Shown here in pieces: positions 12,227-23,306 of a stretch of DNA of 36,146 nucleotides. This stretch comes from Hypsibius dujardini. Taxonomy: Eukaryota > Tardigrada > Eutardigrada > Parachela > Hypsibiidae. Location of the stretch: NCBI GenBank assembly GCA_001579985.1, contig LRSR01002551.1:1-36146 (forward strand). The letters are read 5' to 3'. The notes below the pieces were generated by a model that had not been told where the DNA came from, did not search any database, and saw nothing but the letters and a program-made list of their open reading frames with translations. The position numbers and the translations under genes are program-made. Numbering within the stretch: the stretch's first letter is position 1; each line of letters begins with the position of its first letter.

Positions 12227-13996
12227 GGTGTGTCTGTCGGTGTGTCTATCTGTATGTCTGTCTGCCTGACTGCCTGTCTATCTGTCTGCTTGTATGTATG
12301 TATGTATGTCTGTAATTAAGTCAAAAGGAGGTCTTTTACGTCAGTGAGCAGTTGATCACCAGTGGATGAAGCAGATCCAGACATCGTCAGTCGAGACCGT
12401 CATCCCGACAGGACAACCGCCCTATGGTTGGCCTAATTAATGAATGGTTTCTGAGCCAAACCCAGCGTGACTTGCATTCTAATAGTTCGAGGCTGCTGTG
12501 TTAGAGATGTGTCAACCCTCAGGAAGGAGAAGCCGAACTTCTGCTTCTCCTGCACCCGATTGACCATATCAGAAAGAGATACCAATCCCAGGGTAGATGT
12601 CAGCCTTGCCATACAACATTTTTGACCGCGCTGACCGAGGAGATTAGCACAAGGCGAGCAAGAGCAAACATCAGGATTACTTGCCGATTGACGAACTCAT
12701 CCAGCTGGGAGCGTTACAGCAGACAAATGTCGGCTAGAGGATTGAGAGATAATCGGTGATAGTCGACTTGTCTTCAACGCTTTTTTTTGTTACAGGTTTC
12801 TGCAACGGCTTCTTCTGGTACACGGCGCCTGGTCATACGAACGCATCTCCAAACTCATCCTCTACTGCTACCACAAGAACATCTGCCTGTACGTGATGCA
12901 GTTCTACTTCGCCATCACCAGCGGCTTCTCCGGCGTGACTATGTTTGAGCGCTGGACCATCGGTCTGTACAACATCTGCTTCACCGCCGCGCCGCCCTTC
13001 ATCATCGGTATCTTCGACCGCAGCTGTAGCGCCGATAGCCGGATGCGTTACCCGATCCTCTACGGGGTCAGTCAACGCGGGGAGCTCTTCAACTACGCCG
13101 TGTTCTGGCGGTGGATCTTTTCGTCCCTAATCCACGCAGCCGTGATTTTCAGCTTGACTTACGGCATCTTCTTCCAAGGCGTGCTGTGGAGTGACGGCCA
13201 AATGTCGGGAGGCTTTCTCTTCGGCGCTGCGGCGTTTACCTACGTCATCGTGGTGGTCTGTCTGAAAGCAGGATTAGAGACGAGCTCGTGGTCGGTGTTC
13301 ACGCACGTCGGCATCTGGGGCAGCATCGTGTCTTGGTTTGTCTTCTTGCCCATTTACTCCAAGATCTGGCCGCATTTTCTCGGCTTTGGAGAAGACTTCG
13401 TGGGAATCGTAAGTTTTGTTTCTCAAGGACATTTTTTATTTCGGTTAGAGGACTAAAATGCCTCTTATTTATTTGCCTCTCTGCTTTTTGACGGTCATTT
13501 AAATTTTCAAACAAATCTTCCCGTCATGAGTTTATACCTCCTCATTTTCCAGGCGGATGCCATGTTCAGCTCGTGGCTCTTCTGGTTCGGTCTCATCTTC
13601 ATCCCCATCACCACCCTCCTCTTTGACGTGCTCTACAAGGCCGTCAACAACACCGGCTACACCAGCGTGGTCGACACGGTCCGCCGCATGGAAAGTCTCG
13701 GAATCACCGATATGGATATCTTTCTGGACGTGGTCAAACCGCGACCGCTGCTGGAGAACGTCACCCTCCTCGGCATGATGGGACGCCATGCCCCGACGTC
13801 GGCAACTGCCACGCCTGCCGGTCCTCCTCAGCAGAGAGGTTATGCCTTTTCGCAGGACGAAGGCGGGGCGGTCTCGCAGGCGCGCGTCGTCAGTTTGTAC
13901 GGTGCGACGGACTCCGTCCCCAATCGGGAACGGATGCAGCGGTTATCGGTGAACAGTCTACAGAGGGTTCATCCGCTGCAGCCGCCGTACCATTAA
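5588..13996 (+). CDS. ATP8A1: P4-ATPase phospholipid flippase, ATP8A type, 12 exons
   Basis: This flippase moves aminophospholipids to the cytosolic leaflet. Exons are 5588-5793, 7041-7205, 7286-7575, 7747-7794, 7881-8356, 9040-9117, 9911-10299, 10537-10849, 11180-11326, 11595-12037, 12796-13408 and 13553-13996. All introns are GT-AG, and the total is exactly 1203 residues plus stop, close to the usual ATP8A length. Key sites are DGET at 200-203 (actuator loop), PISL at 375-378 (TM4), phosphorylated Asp 428 in DKTGT, CKGAD in the nucleotide-binding domain, LTGDK ending at 704 and GDGAND at 814-819. Exons 2-3 and 5 supply TM1-4, and exons 11-12 supply TM5-10. [10 protein letters not shown] at 1152-1161 is the conserved C-terminal autoinhibitory motif of ATP8A/Drs2 proteins. 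The Ser/Pro/Ala-rich N terminus (about 1-45) is the least conserved part. All catalytic motifs are intact. A CDC50-type partner would be expected but is not in the window. Confidence 0.95.
6868..6990. repeat. (CTGT)n microsatellite, flippase intron 1
   Basis: About 120 bases of CTGT units with CCGT, CCAT and ATGT variants lie near the 3' end of intron 1, about 50 bases before the acceptor at 7040. They produce a spurious repetitive reading frame on the minus strand. Confidence 0.95.
8659..8936. repeat. (CTGT)n array with 12-base higher-order repeat, flippase intron 5
   Basis: CTGT units cover about 280 bases. Near 8676-8745 they are organised as CTGTCTGTAAAT repeated five to six times. Later units are degenerate. 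The array lies wholly inside intron 5 (8357-9039). Confidence 0.95.
9366..9525. repeat. Flippase intron 6 segment with a second copy at 29630-29790
   Basis: This stretch of intron 6 reappears in the same orientation next to receptor B with moderate divergence (shared CGTAAAATG, AAAGGCAAAGTCAGTGT and AAGCTGTTGACT). It is the evidence that a second flippase once stood beside receptor B. Confidence 0.8.
10941..11145. repeat. CAGG/CAGT/CAGA tetranucleotide array, flippase intron 8
   Basis: About 200 bases of imperfect tetranucleotide units (CAGG, CAGT, CAGA, CGGA) fill much of intron 8, ending about 35 bases before the exon 9 acceptor. Here the plus strand is purine-rich, the reverse of introns 1, 5 and 10. 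Confidence 0.9.
12146..12314. repeat. (CTGT)n microsatellite, flippase intron 10
   Basis: About 170 bases of CTGT-type units with CTAC, CGGT and ATGT variants lie in the first third of intron 10. The remainder of the intron (12315-12795) shows no recognisable feature. Confidence 0.95.
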
Positions 13997-14676
13997 GTGC
14001 TGGGATCATTTCCTTCGTTCGTCTCCCTCTGCGCACAAGCTGCTGCTGTTTAACATGAAAAGGGTTTTTTGTTTTCCGTTTTGTTTTGTTTCCTTTTGGT
14101 CTCACGCCGTTGGTTAAGCCATGGGGGTGGTGGTGCGTCGCCGGTTGATTCTCCAGCGCTCACCTGTGTTGCTAATGGGCATTCCTAGGAGGCTGTGTAG
14201 ATTGTGGGTTGGTTCAGCCAGGTCGGATGATATGATTGGGAAGCTCGGTGTTTTTGATTTTATTTTTTGCGGTCCCTTCTAGTCTGATGATAGTCGTGTT
14301 TGGTTTGGCAGTTGTACTCTCTAATTGAGTGAATCTGCAATTAAATTTACATTGGACAGACGCAAGGTACATGTTTACTACGTTAATCGAACCTGATTTG
14401 GAGACTCGTTCTACAAAACGAGCCGAACAAACATCATAGTCCACTGGTAGTCGCAAGAAAGAATTCCTCAACACAAAGGAAGATCCATAATTGAGGACGA
14501 ATTTTCGCTTGTTCGATTTTAAATATTTTTTATTATGCGAATTGACATGTACTGCACATCGAAACAAGGGTTCAGTTCTGAACTTTCGGAAGCTGTTTCA
14601 ATGCAAAACGGGATCACAGTTCACAGACGAAAAAAAGAGAACAGTAATATTGTCATAATCACGGCCAGACGGTCAT
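13997..14676. repeat. Flippase 3' flank; 14187-14620 shared with two other sites
   Basis: No coding gene is seen. The first 190 bases should be the flippase 3' untranslated region, though I find no AATAAA. From about 14187 the sequence aligns with 30528-30900, and its later part (from about 14450) also aligns with 20515-20620. Near 14560-14676 it resembles 32015-32120. It is thus part of the duplicated module. Confidence 0.75.
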
Positions 14677-15768
14677 TCAAACTTGGGCAAGGCGACCGTA
14701 ACCAGTATGTCGACAGAAGAGATATAACAAACACCCAAGGTACACGATGACCACAACAACGCCACAAACAATCACCACCACCCGCAGAATCCAACCGTCA
14801 TTGGATTGTTTTGCTGGTATTCCACCCATTTGAGGTGAAGTCATTGAAGGTGGAGAAGATGTCAGCATGGTGGTCATGTCTGTTGGCGCATCAGCCGTGG
14901 AGTCGGTGGACGGTGATGTTTCCAATACCGCCGTGGTCACAGGGTCTCCGTAAACTAGTCTAAACCCGGGAGAACAGTCACGAGGAAGAACCGGAGGGCT
15001 GCAGCAGTAAACGTCAGCGCTGAGCGAGATGCTTTCCAGCAACGCTTGTGGGTACTAGTACCCTGGCAGAAATGTCGTTGCAGTGTCCTGTGGATAGTTT
15101 TGCTTAGATCAAGCTTTTGAATTTAAATTAAATTAAAAATCAGCATATAACAAAGTCTGCTGTTGAATTAAATTAAAAATGATTCGATTAATTTAACAAA
15201 GTTTTCTATTGCAAATTAAATCATCTTTAATTTTTTCTTTGCAATACAAAACGACCTTTTGCGGTATTTTAAAGTAATTTTGAATTATACATTTATTTAC
15301 ATTACATTATAAATCCACCCGTAACAAGGCGTCTGATTTTGAATTAAACGAACAATAATTTATTTAAGATATAAAGCGTATAATGGCCAATTTCAATCAC
15401 TATTTATATTAATCCAAAAACAACTCTACCTGCGGGTCCTCCACGAATGCTCCTAGGCCAACCAGGTTAATTGAAATGTCCCCAAAGCCGATCGCGGTGC
15501 TGTTGAGCTGTCGCAACCGTATACTGTCCGCGTTGCAGAAGTAAAAGTTGTGTCCACTCTGACAAGTCAGGATCTGCTCGTAGTCATGACCGACCGGAAA
15601 GTCGTGCCGTTCCTTATGGAAGGGAACCAAAATGCCGTTCCTTACTTGCCGGATCTGTTTCTAATCTTTTTCTGATCTTGGGCCAGCTTGTTCCATTTCA
15701 GCGCAACCGATGCAGACTATCCTTGTGGAAGGGGTGGAATACATGGTCAAGACGGGTTGGAGAGCATC
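14677..15768 (-). pseudogene. Broken copy of single-pass membrane-protein gene
   Basis: Two exons match the intact gene at 32118-33280. Exon 1 runs from about 15768 down to 15430 with donor GTAGAG, and exon 2 from 15087 to 14677. It carries TAG at 15661-15663 (GAG, Glu, in the intact copy) and TAG at 15055-15057 (TGG, Trp, in the intact copy). The 5' end encoding the signal peptide is lost, because similarity ends near 15768. The C-terminal tail also differs, ending RHTGYGRLAQV after the membrane segment instead of a basic CCRRRKR tail. Cysteines and the Ser/Thr-rich stalk are otherwise kept, so decay looks moderate in age. Readthrough seems unlikely with two stop codons. Confidence 0.8.
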
Positions 15769-15955
15769 GCAACAAAAACAAAATATCTCATCAGACAAAA
15801 ATTTTATCTTTTGCAATAAATAAAATATTTATATTTTTAATAAATAATATAAGAAATATATGCACGCAATGTCTTGAGGTTTTTGAGAAATCACAAAAAG
15901 CCACAGACTCAACCTGATCAATCAAAAGCAGCAAATCAATCAACAGACAGACAGG

Positions 15956-15993
<38 letters not shown>

Positions 15994-16610
15994 CATACAC
16001 AGACAGACAGACAGACACACACACACACACACGGCTCCCGTCCGTCCTTGTACATATATTTCCAGGGAAAACCGATTACGGTAATACCCCCTCCCCCCAT
16101 CTAAATATTCAGATAGCAAATAAGCAGGAAGCGAGACGCGGAAAGTTTTCTTTTACGAAACTCCAGAGCGAAACGGTTTTAAATGGAGACGCGAGATCAC
16201 AGCCTTGCGTGCTAAATTTAAAGTTCACATTAGAAATGCTTCGGAAGTGCCTGGAAAAATTTCTAAGAATTTTCACTCTTTCACTGTACGAAACCTTTTA
16301 ACACAATACGATTGATTGATTGATTTTATAGCGCACGTACCATTCGATTCTTAGCTATGACTGAGAAGCGAAGGCCGACCAGACAAACGCAGGTCAGGAC
16401 AATCCGTGACAGCATTGTTCATGATGGGAAGAGTCCAGAAAACAAATTGTCGGCTCCTGGTAGGATGTGCGGATATTCCCGTACTTCCAGGGAAAAACCT
16501 GTCTCCCCACTTTATTCTATGACGTGATCAGGTTACGGGATATATATTACGGGAGTGCTTTTTTACGCTACTATCTACATCCACACATAGGAAGGAGGAA
16601 GAAATAAGCG
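15769..16610. other. Intergenic with GACA/CA microsatellite
   Basis: No gene is recognised. A GACA-type array followed by a short (CA)n run occupies about 15942-16032. The rest is AT-rich unique-looking sequence up to the flippase fragment. Confidence 0.6.
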
Positions 16611-16614
16611 CGAA

Positions 16615-16866
16615 CAGAGAGTGCACGAAGTGTTATACAAATTCCGCGATGAACTGCACGATGCCAGCGCGTTATGCGGTCTGATCGTGGACGGGCGCGC
16701 GCTGCACCATGCCTTGTCTGTAAACCTGCGGAAGGATTTCTTCAATTTGGCGACACAGTGCAAGGCGGTGATTTGTTGTCGTACCTCACCGATGCAGAGG
16801 GTTGACGTGGTGTCGCTGGTGCGGATGGCCATTCAGCGAGATATAACGCTGGCCATCGGAGACATC
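16615..16866 (+). pseudogene. Flippase exon 10 fragment
   Basis: Eighty-odd codons align to residues about 735-815 of the complete flippase (exon 10, 11685-11935), still in one open frame. Shared stretches include [16 protein letters not shown] and [10 protein letters not shown]. The match stops within the hinge motif: TLAIGDG of the parent becomes TLAIGDI, followed by unrelated sequence. There are no flanking exons and no splice acceptor at the matching place. It is a detached piece that cannot encode a working pump. It lies just beyond the broken membrane-protein gene. Confidence 0.85.
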
Positions 16867-16914
16867 GCAGTTCCTGCAGCACAGGTCCCCCTTGTCGTAT
16901 CTGCGATGTTCAAA

Positions 16915-18935
16915 TTCAGCAGCAGCAAAGAGCACTATGACATCAGTGTGAGGGAGCAGAAAGTAATCTCACCTGCCTTTTTTAAACAGGGCAAACGTAT
17001 TCGTCCGAAAGTGCAATGTGCTACTTAACTAACTTCCTTCTATGCCATTCAATATGCTTATATCAGTAAAATATTTATCTGAATTTATCCATTCAACCAT
17101 GGCCAAAATCGAACGCATTCTGTGATACATGACTAAAAATAGAGCAATTGTGAATACAGTATTATATTTAGGGTTTAGGGTTTTTGCAAATCGAAACTGA
17201 TACCTCTCATGATATTGGTGGACATAAGGGGAAAGGAATTTTTTCACGACTGAACCCAAAATTCAGCCTCCCGTTCCCTATCATTTTGAAACGTCGTTTC
17301 TCTCATTACGGAGGTTGCGCTCGTCGTGAAATTGGAACGAAAACGAAAACGAAAACGAAAACGTTTGTAGAAACGAAGAATTGTTCGTAAATACGACGTT
17401 TGATACGAAACGAACCGCGTCGTTTCGTTTGGAACGACGTTTACCCGCGATAACTAGGACTAGGGCAACGCAGCGGGGCTGCCTGTTGAAAATTAGCATC
17501 ATGCCAGTAATCTCGCCCCCGCCGAACTTTTGGCCCGGATGCAGTGTCTGAGCCGTTTTCCTTGATTGTTGCCTAATTCATAATCCTGCATGTGTGGTGG
17601 TACTCGACCTTTTTCGTCATCCTTTTTGTTTGGTGTTTTGTTATTTATCTTTTCCGAATTATATCAACAAACACCAATCTAAATTTTAAAAATTGTTTGA
17701 TCTTCCTTTTGGATTATCAGAAGTGAGAATCCATGAGCTAGTAAGGAATTTCGGTGTCTTCGCGTGGCGGAGATGGTGAAAATCGGACAGTTTTGCTGAA
17801 TTGATTGTCATAGCCTTGATCGCGTACATTGCATAAATTTGACAATTATGGCAAAATGAGTGTTCTTCAACTTCTCTCGTCCGCTTTGCCGCATTTTAGA
17901 CAAGAAAATTCATTATTATCCATATCAATGGTGTATTAATCGTTCTTTGTTTTGTTTACTAGAATCAGATCTAGAATCAGATTTTATTCCATTATCAGCT
18001 TTTGTTGTTGAAAGCTTCGTAAACGTTGCTTTGTTTGTTTACGTTTAGGTTTCATTGCGCAACGTGAACTAAGTTACGATGATAGAAACGTTGATTGCAA
18101 CGACGTTTCTTCTTTCGTTTCGTATAGGTTTCTTTTTTTACAGCAAGCGCAACCTCCCTATTATAGTCAATTAAGCGACACGATATGTGACCGGAATCTT
18201 GTTGGCTGGTACAGTGAGTAGGTCATGTATGATTTAGCGTACCATAAAATAGGTACTGCAAAAGCGAGGTCGACTCGAATGCTGTGAGTCGTCCGGTCGC
18301 GAAGACAATTCCAAGAATTTACGACTGTAGGTGTCAAACCGGCGAAGATAAAAATTTCTTAAAACTTGAGTTTTTCAATGAAATTTGAAGTTTTTTGGAG
18401 CCAAATATAAGCTCTATTATGGAGTGCAACTAGAAGACGCTAAGCTCTCAAGAGCGGTTCAAATTTGATGGAGAAACTTCTGTTTTTGGAATTGTTTTGA
18501 AATCCCGGGAATCCTGGAAATCAGACCCCAAGGGTAACACTCCCATAGGTTTCAAAATGATAAGGGACGAGACGCAAAAGTGTTTGTTCAATCATTGAAA
18601 AAATGCACTTCGGCCTATGCCCACCCCTAGCCCTACCATGAGAGGTTTTGGTTCCGATATTTAGGGACTCTAAATCCTAAATATGATACTGTAATCACAT
18701 TTGCCCTATTTGTAGTCATGTGCCACAGAATACGTTCAATATTGGCCATGATTGAGTGAATAAATTCAGATAAATATTTTACTGACATAAGCATTTAATG
18801 GCATAAAATGGAGTTACATAGCTCATTGCCCTTCTGGGCGAATACGTTTGCATTGTTTAGAAAAGGCAGGTTAGGTTACTTACTGCTACCACACACTGAT
18901 GTCATAGTGCTCTTTGCTGCTGCTGAGTTTCTGAA
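16915..18935. mobile_element. Long inverted repeat, arms of about 380 bp
   Basis: Positions 16915-17296 match the reverse complement of 18545-18935 with roughly 15-25% divergence. Landmarks are GCAAAGAGCACTATGACATC at the outer edge and TATCATTTTGAAAC at the inner edge. The left arm contains two TTTAGGG units (17169-17182), which are not telomeric because they are isolated. The interior holds a second inverted-repeat element (17309-18158) and about 380 unpaired bases (18160-18544). No transposase is recognised, so this is probably a non-autonomous DNA transposon. Confidence 0.65.
17309..18158. mobile_element. Inner MITE-like element with GGAGGTTGCGC termini
   Basis: The left end reads GGAGGTTGCGCT (from 17310) and the right end AGCGCAACCTCC (to 18157), a perfect 12-base terminal inverted repeat. 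TA dinucleotides flank both ends (17307-17308 and 18159-18160), consistent with a TA target duplication. Subterminal zones are rich in GAAACG and AACGTT words on both sides, including four direct AACGAA-type units at 17337-17364. It lies inside the larger inverted repeat, suggesting a nested insertion. Confidence 0.6.
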
Positions 18936-18989
18936 TCGAAAAGCGCGCTTGTACAATGTCCACCAATTGCTGGGTACGAAAGACTCGCA

Positions 18990-20520
18990 TGATCGACTTG
19001 TATGAAAGTCGACCGGCATTAGTGCTGGGCCTGTTCATCATGCTGCTGATGATCACTTATGACTGCCAAGTCCTCAAAAGTTTCCTGCTTGATGGACGGT
19101 CCACCGTTGTGGTGTTTAGTGAAAACAGTGGGAATTACCTCATTTGCCAAGGCACCAGTTGTGCTGAATGCTTTGCTGCATGATTTCCAACACAATGCGA
19201 GCCGATGGACGAGCAAGGTGAGTCTTGGCAATGGTCACGGCATTGATTTTACCCTCTTCCCTAATTAAGGAACAGGCATTTAAGCCACCTACATTATCGC
19301 TTTTTTAAAGTTTCAAATTAGCTGCTGGTGCTGCTGAAAATGCATATTGTAATAGAGTAATGCCAAAGTTGGTTGCCTGTTACGGATCATTGGATTTGAC
19401 CCCCTAATAAGCCTGTTGTGTAGCTGATTCCTCCTCATTTTAAAGTCAACTAGAGTTCCGCCTGTCGTTTTTACTCCTACCTGAATATGTCACCAACAAG
19501 GCCCTATAGCACCACGGCTAAGGGTAAAAATCTGAGCCGGACGAACTGACCGTTCACCGTACTAACTGAACATCGAGTGATCCGACATATCGACAGATCT
19601 TTCACCACATATGCCGACCGCGCGCCCCATAAGAATAGACCGTGTATCATGCCGGCCGACCATTCAGCTATACGCCTACTGGGAGACCACTGAGACTAAC
19701 CAGCAGGCGGCTTTCGGTCCATCAATGTGACGGATGGTTCGTTCGTATGGTAAACGATGGAAGAGAAGAGCGGCCGTCTGTTCGTCCAGCGGAAAGTCGG
19801 TCTGTCCGGTGGACGATCGCGGAGGATGTAGCGGAGAGTCATTCAGGATGACGGACGGTTGGTTCTCTTGGGGGGCGATCTGCCTGTCGTCCACCACCGT
19901 TAGTCCTCCGACGGGACAAACACGGCAAACAGTCGGTGTACTATTGGGCCGTACATAGTGACGTATTTCAGTATGACTAAAATTAGCAAGGGTGAACTGA
20001 ACGGCTGGACTGTTATTCGGGCCGAACATTATCACGTGAGGCAACATAGCTGTAGCATGTAGCCTAGGTAGCGCTACATACATAAAGTCTTTTACTAAAT
20101 TTTTAAATTTTACTATAGAATAATGTTAGTTAGTTAGTTGCTATTACCGATCATAAGATTTGACTCCCTAATAATCCTGTTGAGTAGCAAGTCCTCCTCA
20201 TTTAAAGACAATTAGAGCCCCACTTGTTGTTTTACTTCTACCTGAATATGTCATCAACAAGGCTTAATAGCACCACAGCTATTTTTCCCTTAAGATCCTT
20301 ACTGAGGGTTCCATTTCTCACCAAATCCGTGTAAATGTTTTGTGGTACTTAAGCGGCATAGGCGGAAGCGTCTGCATGGAAGCGATAGAAGGCGCGATAC
20401 CTGTGTTTTCATCTTGGTTATGATTGATTTAGCTCCAGGCATTATTTGGGACTTACTTTTTAGACCTGAACGGATCAGCCATTCCCCATTGAGATCCTAA
20501 ATAAAATTCAAGTAATCGCT
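18990..20520. repeat. Dispersed repeat, copy 1 (other copy 34795-35560)
   Basis: Segments 19010-19320 and 20110-20520 align in order to 34795-35120 and 35150-35560. Segment 19330-19530 is an additional partial copy of the same zone as 20110-20300, so part of the repeat is duplicated around about 570 intervening bases. These contain a 135-codon minus-strand ORF (20083-19676) with no domain I recognise. Short frames are broken in both copies. The identity of the repeat is unknown; a decayed DNA transposon is possible. Confidence 0.6.
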
Positions 20521-20710
20521 AGAAAGAATTCCTCAACACACAGGAAGATCCACAATTGCGGACGACTTTTCGGTGTTAAATATTTTATATCATGCTAATT
20601 GACATGTACTACACATCGGATCAGGGGCTCGTTTAGGGACCTTACAAGTCGCAACCAGGACCCCTTATGATAGGGCCAGGGGTGGCCAAATGGGTAAGAT
20701 GGATTTTAAA
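20515..20710. repeat. Flippase-downstream segment, copy at the receptor B breakpoint
   Basis: This segment matches 30800-31010, and its first part matches 14450-14620. Similarity reaches about 20707, exactly where the receptor B reading frame ends. The receptor stop codon TAA (20708-20706) is made at or next to the junction. This marks a rearrangement endpoint. Confidence 0.7.
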
Positions 20711-23236
20711 ATCGACAGCCGAACTCGTCCTCTCCGTGTGGACAGTCGCTCACACTGTTGCAGACTCGCAACAGCGGCACACACTTCCCCGAGAGACGAC
20801 ATCTGAATTGCGTGCGGCCGCATTTCGGTCGACTATCGCATATGCTCCCCTCGTCCTCCCCTCCGGGACAATCCAAGTTCTCGTCGCAGACATAACTCTG
20901 AGGGATACATTTTACACCGTCACCACAAGTGAACTCCTTGGCAGCACAGGGGCAGTTATGTTCATCTTCGCCACCCGGACAGTCCTCCTTGCCGTCACAT
21001 GTCGCGCTGAGGTTCACACACTTGCCGTTCGACAGGCAATTGGTCGTGTTCAGTCCACATGCCTCGAATCTAGAAACACGACAGTAATGAAGGTCTGTCT
21101 GTCTATCTGTCTGTCTGTCTATCTGTCTGTCTGTCTATCTGTTTGTCTATAGGTCTGTCTGCCGGTCTATCTATCTGTTTGTGAGTCAGTCTGTCTGTCT
21201 GCCTGTGTTTGTCTGTATGTCACCAGATCTTACCGAGACTCATGGCAACCTTGCTCGTCCAGCCCATTCGGACAATCGAGGAGTCCGTCACACTTCCAAG
21301 TCAACGGTACACACAGCCCATCCCCGCAGTCCATGGCATCGCCGTCCTTGAAGCTGCAATTGAACGTGGCTCGATGGTCGGCAATGTTTGTACAGTTAAG
21401 CTCGTCGCTGTTATCTCCGCTAAAAAAAAACATTTTGTACATGCAAATAAGATCACACAATCCCATTTTTGGACTACTTCTAATATCTTGAAAATTTCTA
21501 ACATATTTGAAAACTAGATTAAAATCCATCAAATTAGCCCATACTTATTGTACCGGCTCACCAATCGTTCATCCCGTCGCAGATATAGTTGGTGTAGGTA
21601 CAGTTCCCATTGGCACAGGAAAATTCCCACGTGGAGCAATTGTGCAACGGACAGTGAATCTGGAAAAAACAAGGCATATACATGAACAAGAAACTCCGAA
21701 ATGCGGCAGACAGCCAGATAAACAAATAAACAAACAGGCAGACAGACAGACAGACAGACAGACAGATAGACAGACACAAAGCCAGACAAAAAAGCAGCAA
21801 GACAAAAGAGAAGCAAACCAATCGCTTTTTCATCACACCAATAAGATCTGTGAAACATGAAAATACAAAAAAGGCAAGTCAGTTGCCCGTCATACTTCAT
21901 CGCTTCCATCCGCACAGTTCGAATCCCCGTCGCACTTGTACTCCTTCTTCACGCACACCGAGTCAGAAGCACACTGGAATTCGGTGGAGGGATTACAAGC
22001 GGTGCTGGAGAAGTTGGCCATGTAACCACAATGCAGCTCGTCACTGCAACACAAAAGTACGAACTCAGATCACAGTCAATCGCTCAATCCATGGACCAAT
22101 CAAAACACTGGATGAAAAAAAATTCATAATTTTAAGGTACGTGATAATTCCGGCCCAAACAATTTCTTAAGCGCACATCCAGCTTGGACACCTTATTAGA
22201 CGTCGTACTGACCTCCCGTCATCGCAATCCTCCTCCGAATCGCACCACCAGCCGTTGGGAATGCATTGATCATTGCTGATATTGCACCGCACGTAATCCG
22301 CCCTGCTGCAAGGTTTCGTCAGTGGGCAGTTCCTCTCATCCGATCCGTCGGGGCAATCCGGGTCTCCTCCGTCGCATTGCTGAACAAGGGAATCATTACG
22401 CCAAAAGGTTTACTAAAGTTGTGAATACTTTCAGCAAAAAAAGGATAGGAAATTCCCATGCCGGACGCCACGTACCCAATCTTTATGAATGCACGTTCCA
22501 TCGCCGCACCGGAAATGATAATCTGGATCACAGCTGTCTTCTCTGTTCTCACAGTCTTCTTCGTCCAGATTGTTTCCGCAGTCATTTTCGCCATCGCATC
22601 GCCAGACTCTAAAGAATATAAAACTAGTGAGCCAAAAGTCATAAAAAGCCCATGTCAGTCCATCAATCAATCAGAAATATACAAAAATTCGAATTAAAAG
22701 CCGGACAGATTATTTTTTGGGCTTCAACTTTATGCGATCCCTAAAATCAACCAATCTATTGTAAGACATAGTATAATCTTTCGAGCAATTTCTCTTCATC
22801 GATCTTACTTGGGAATGCACATAGATTGGGTCCTGCCAATGGCGCCGCAGCTGAATTGGGCCTTGGTGCAGTTACTTTCGAAAGCGGGACACCGACCATC
22901 CTGATGAGTGCTGGGTAAAGTTCGGTCGGGACAGAGACACCGCGTTCCGTTCGTAATAAATCCTTCGGGGCAGAGGCATGCAGTTTCGTTGGCCGGCATA
23001 GTCACTCGCAGAGTATGGCAGGTGATATTCTTCAGCCAGCTACCGGACCCCGGCTGCATGGACGGGGCGAAGGCTTTTATTACGTTGACGTTCCCACCGA
23101 CGTGTATCATCATCTGACTGGATGAGGCGCCACGAGTCGTCATGAAGAGCTGATCGTGATTGAAGGCTGAAATGGAAGACGAAAACGCCACTCAATTTCC
23201 AGAACACCAGCGAAGTCTCAGGAGAATCCGCCAGTA

Positions 23237-23306
<70 letters not shown>

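Noticed and set aside
17165-17185. TTTAGGG units resembling a telomeric repeat
   Set aside because: Only two units, inside one arm of an old inverted repeat whose other arm lacks them.
19676-20083. 135-codon minus-strand ORF as a gene
   Set aside because: No domain, no signal or membrane segment, and it lies within a repeat insertion; kept only as a remark.
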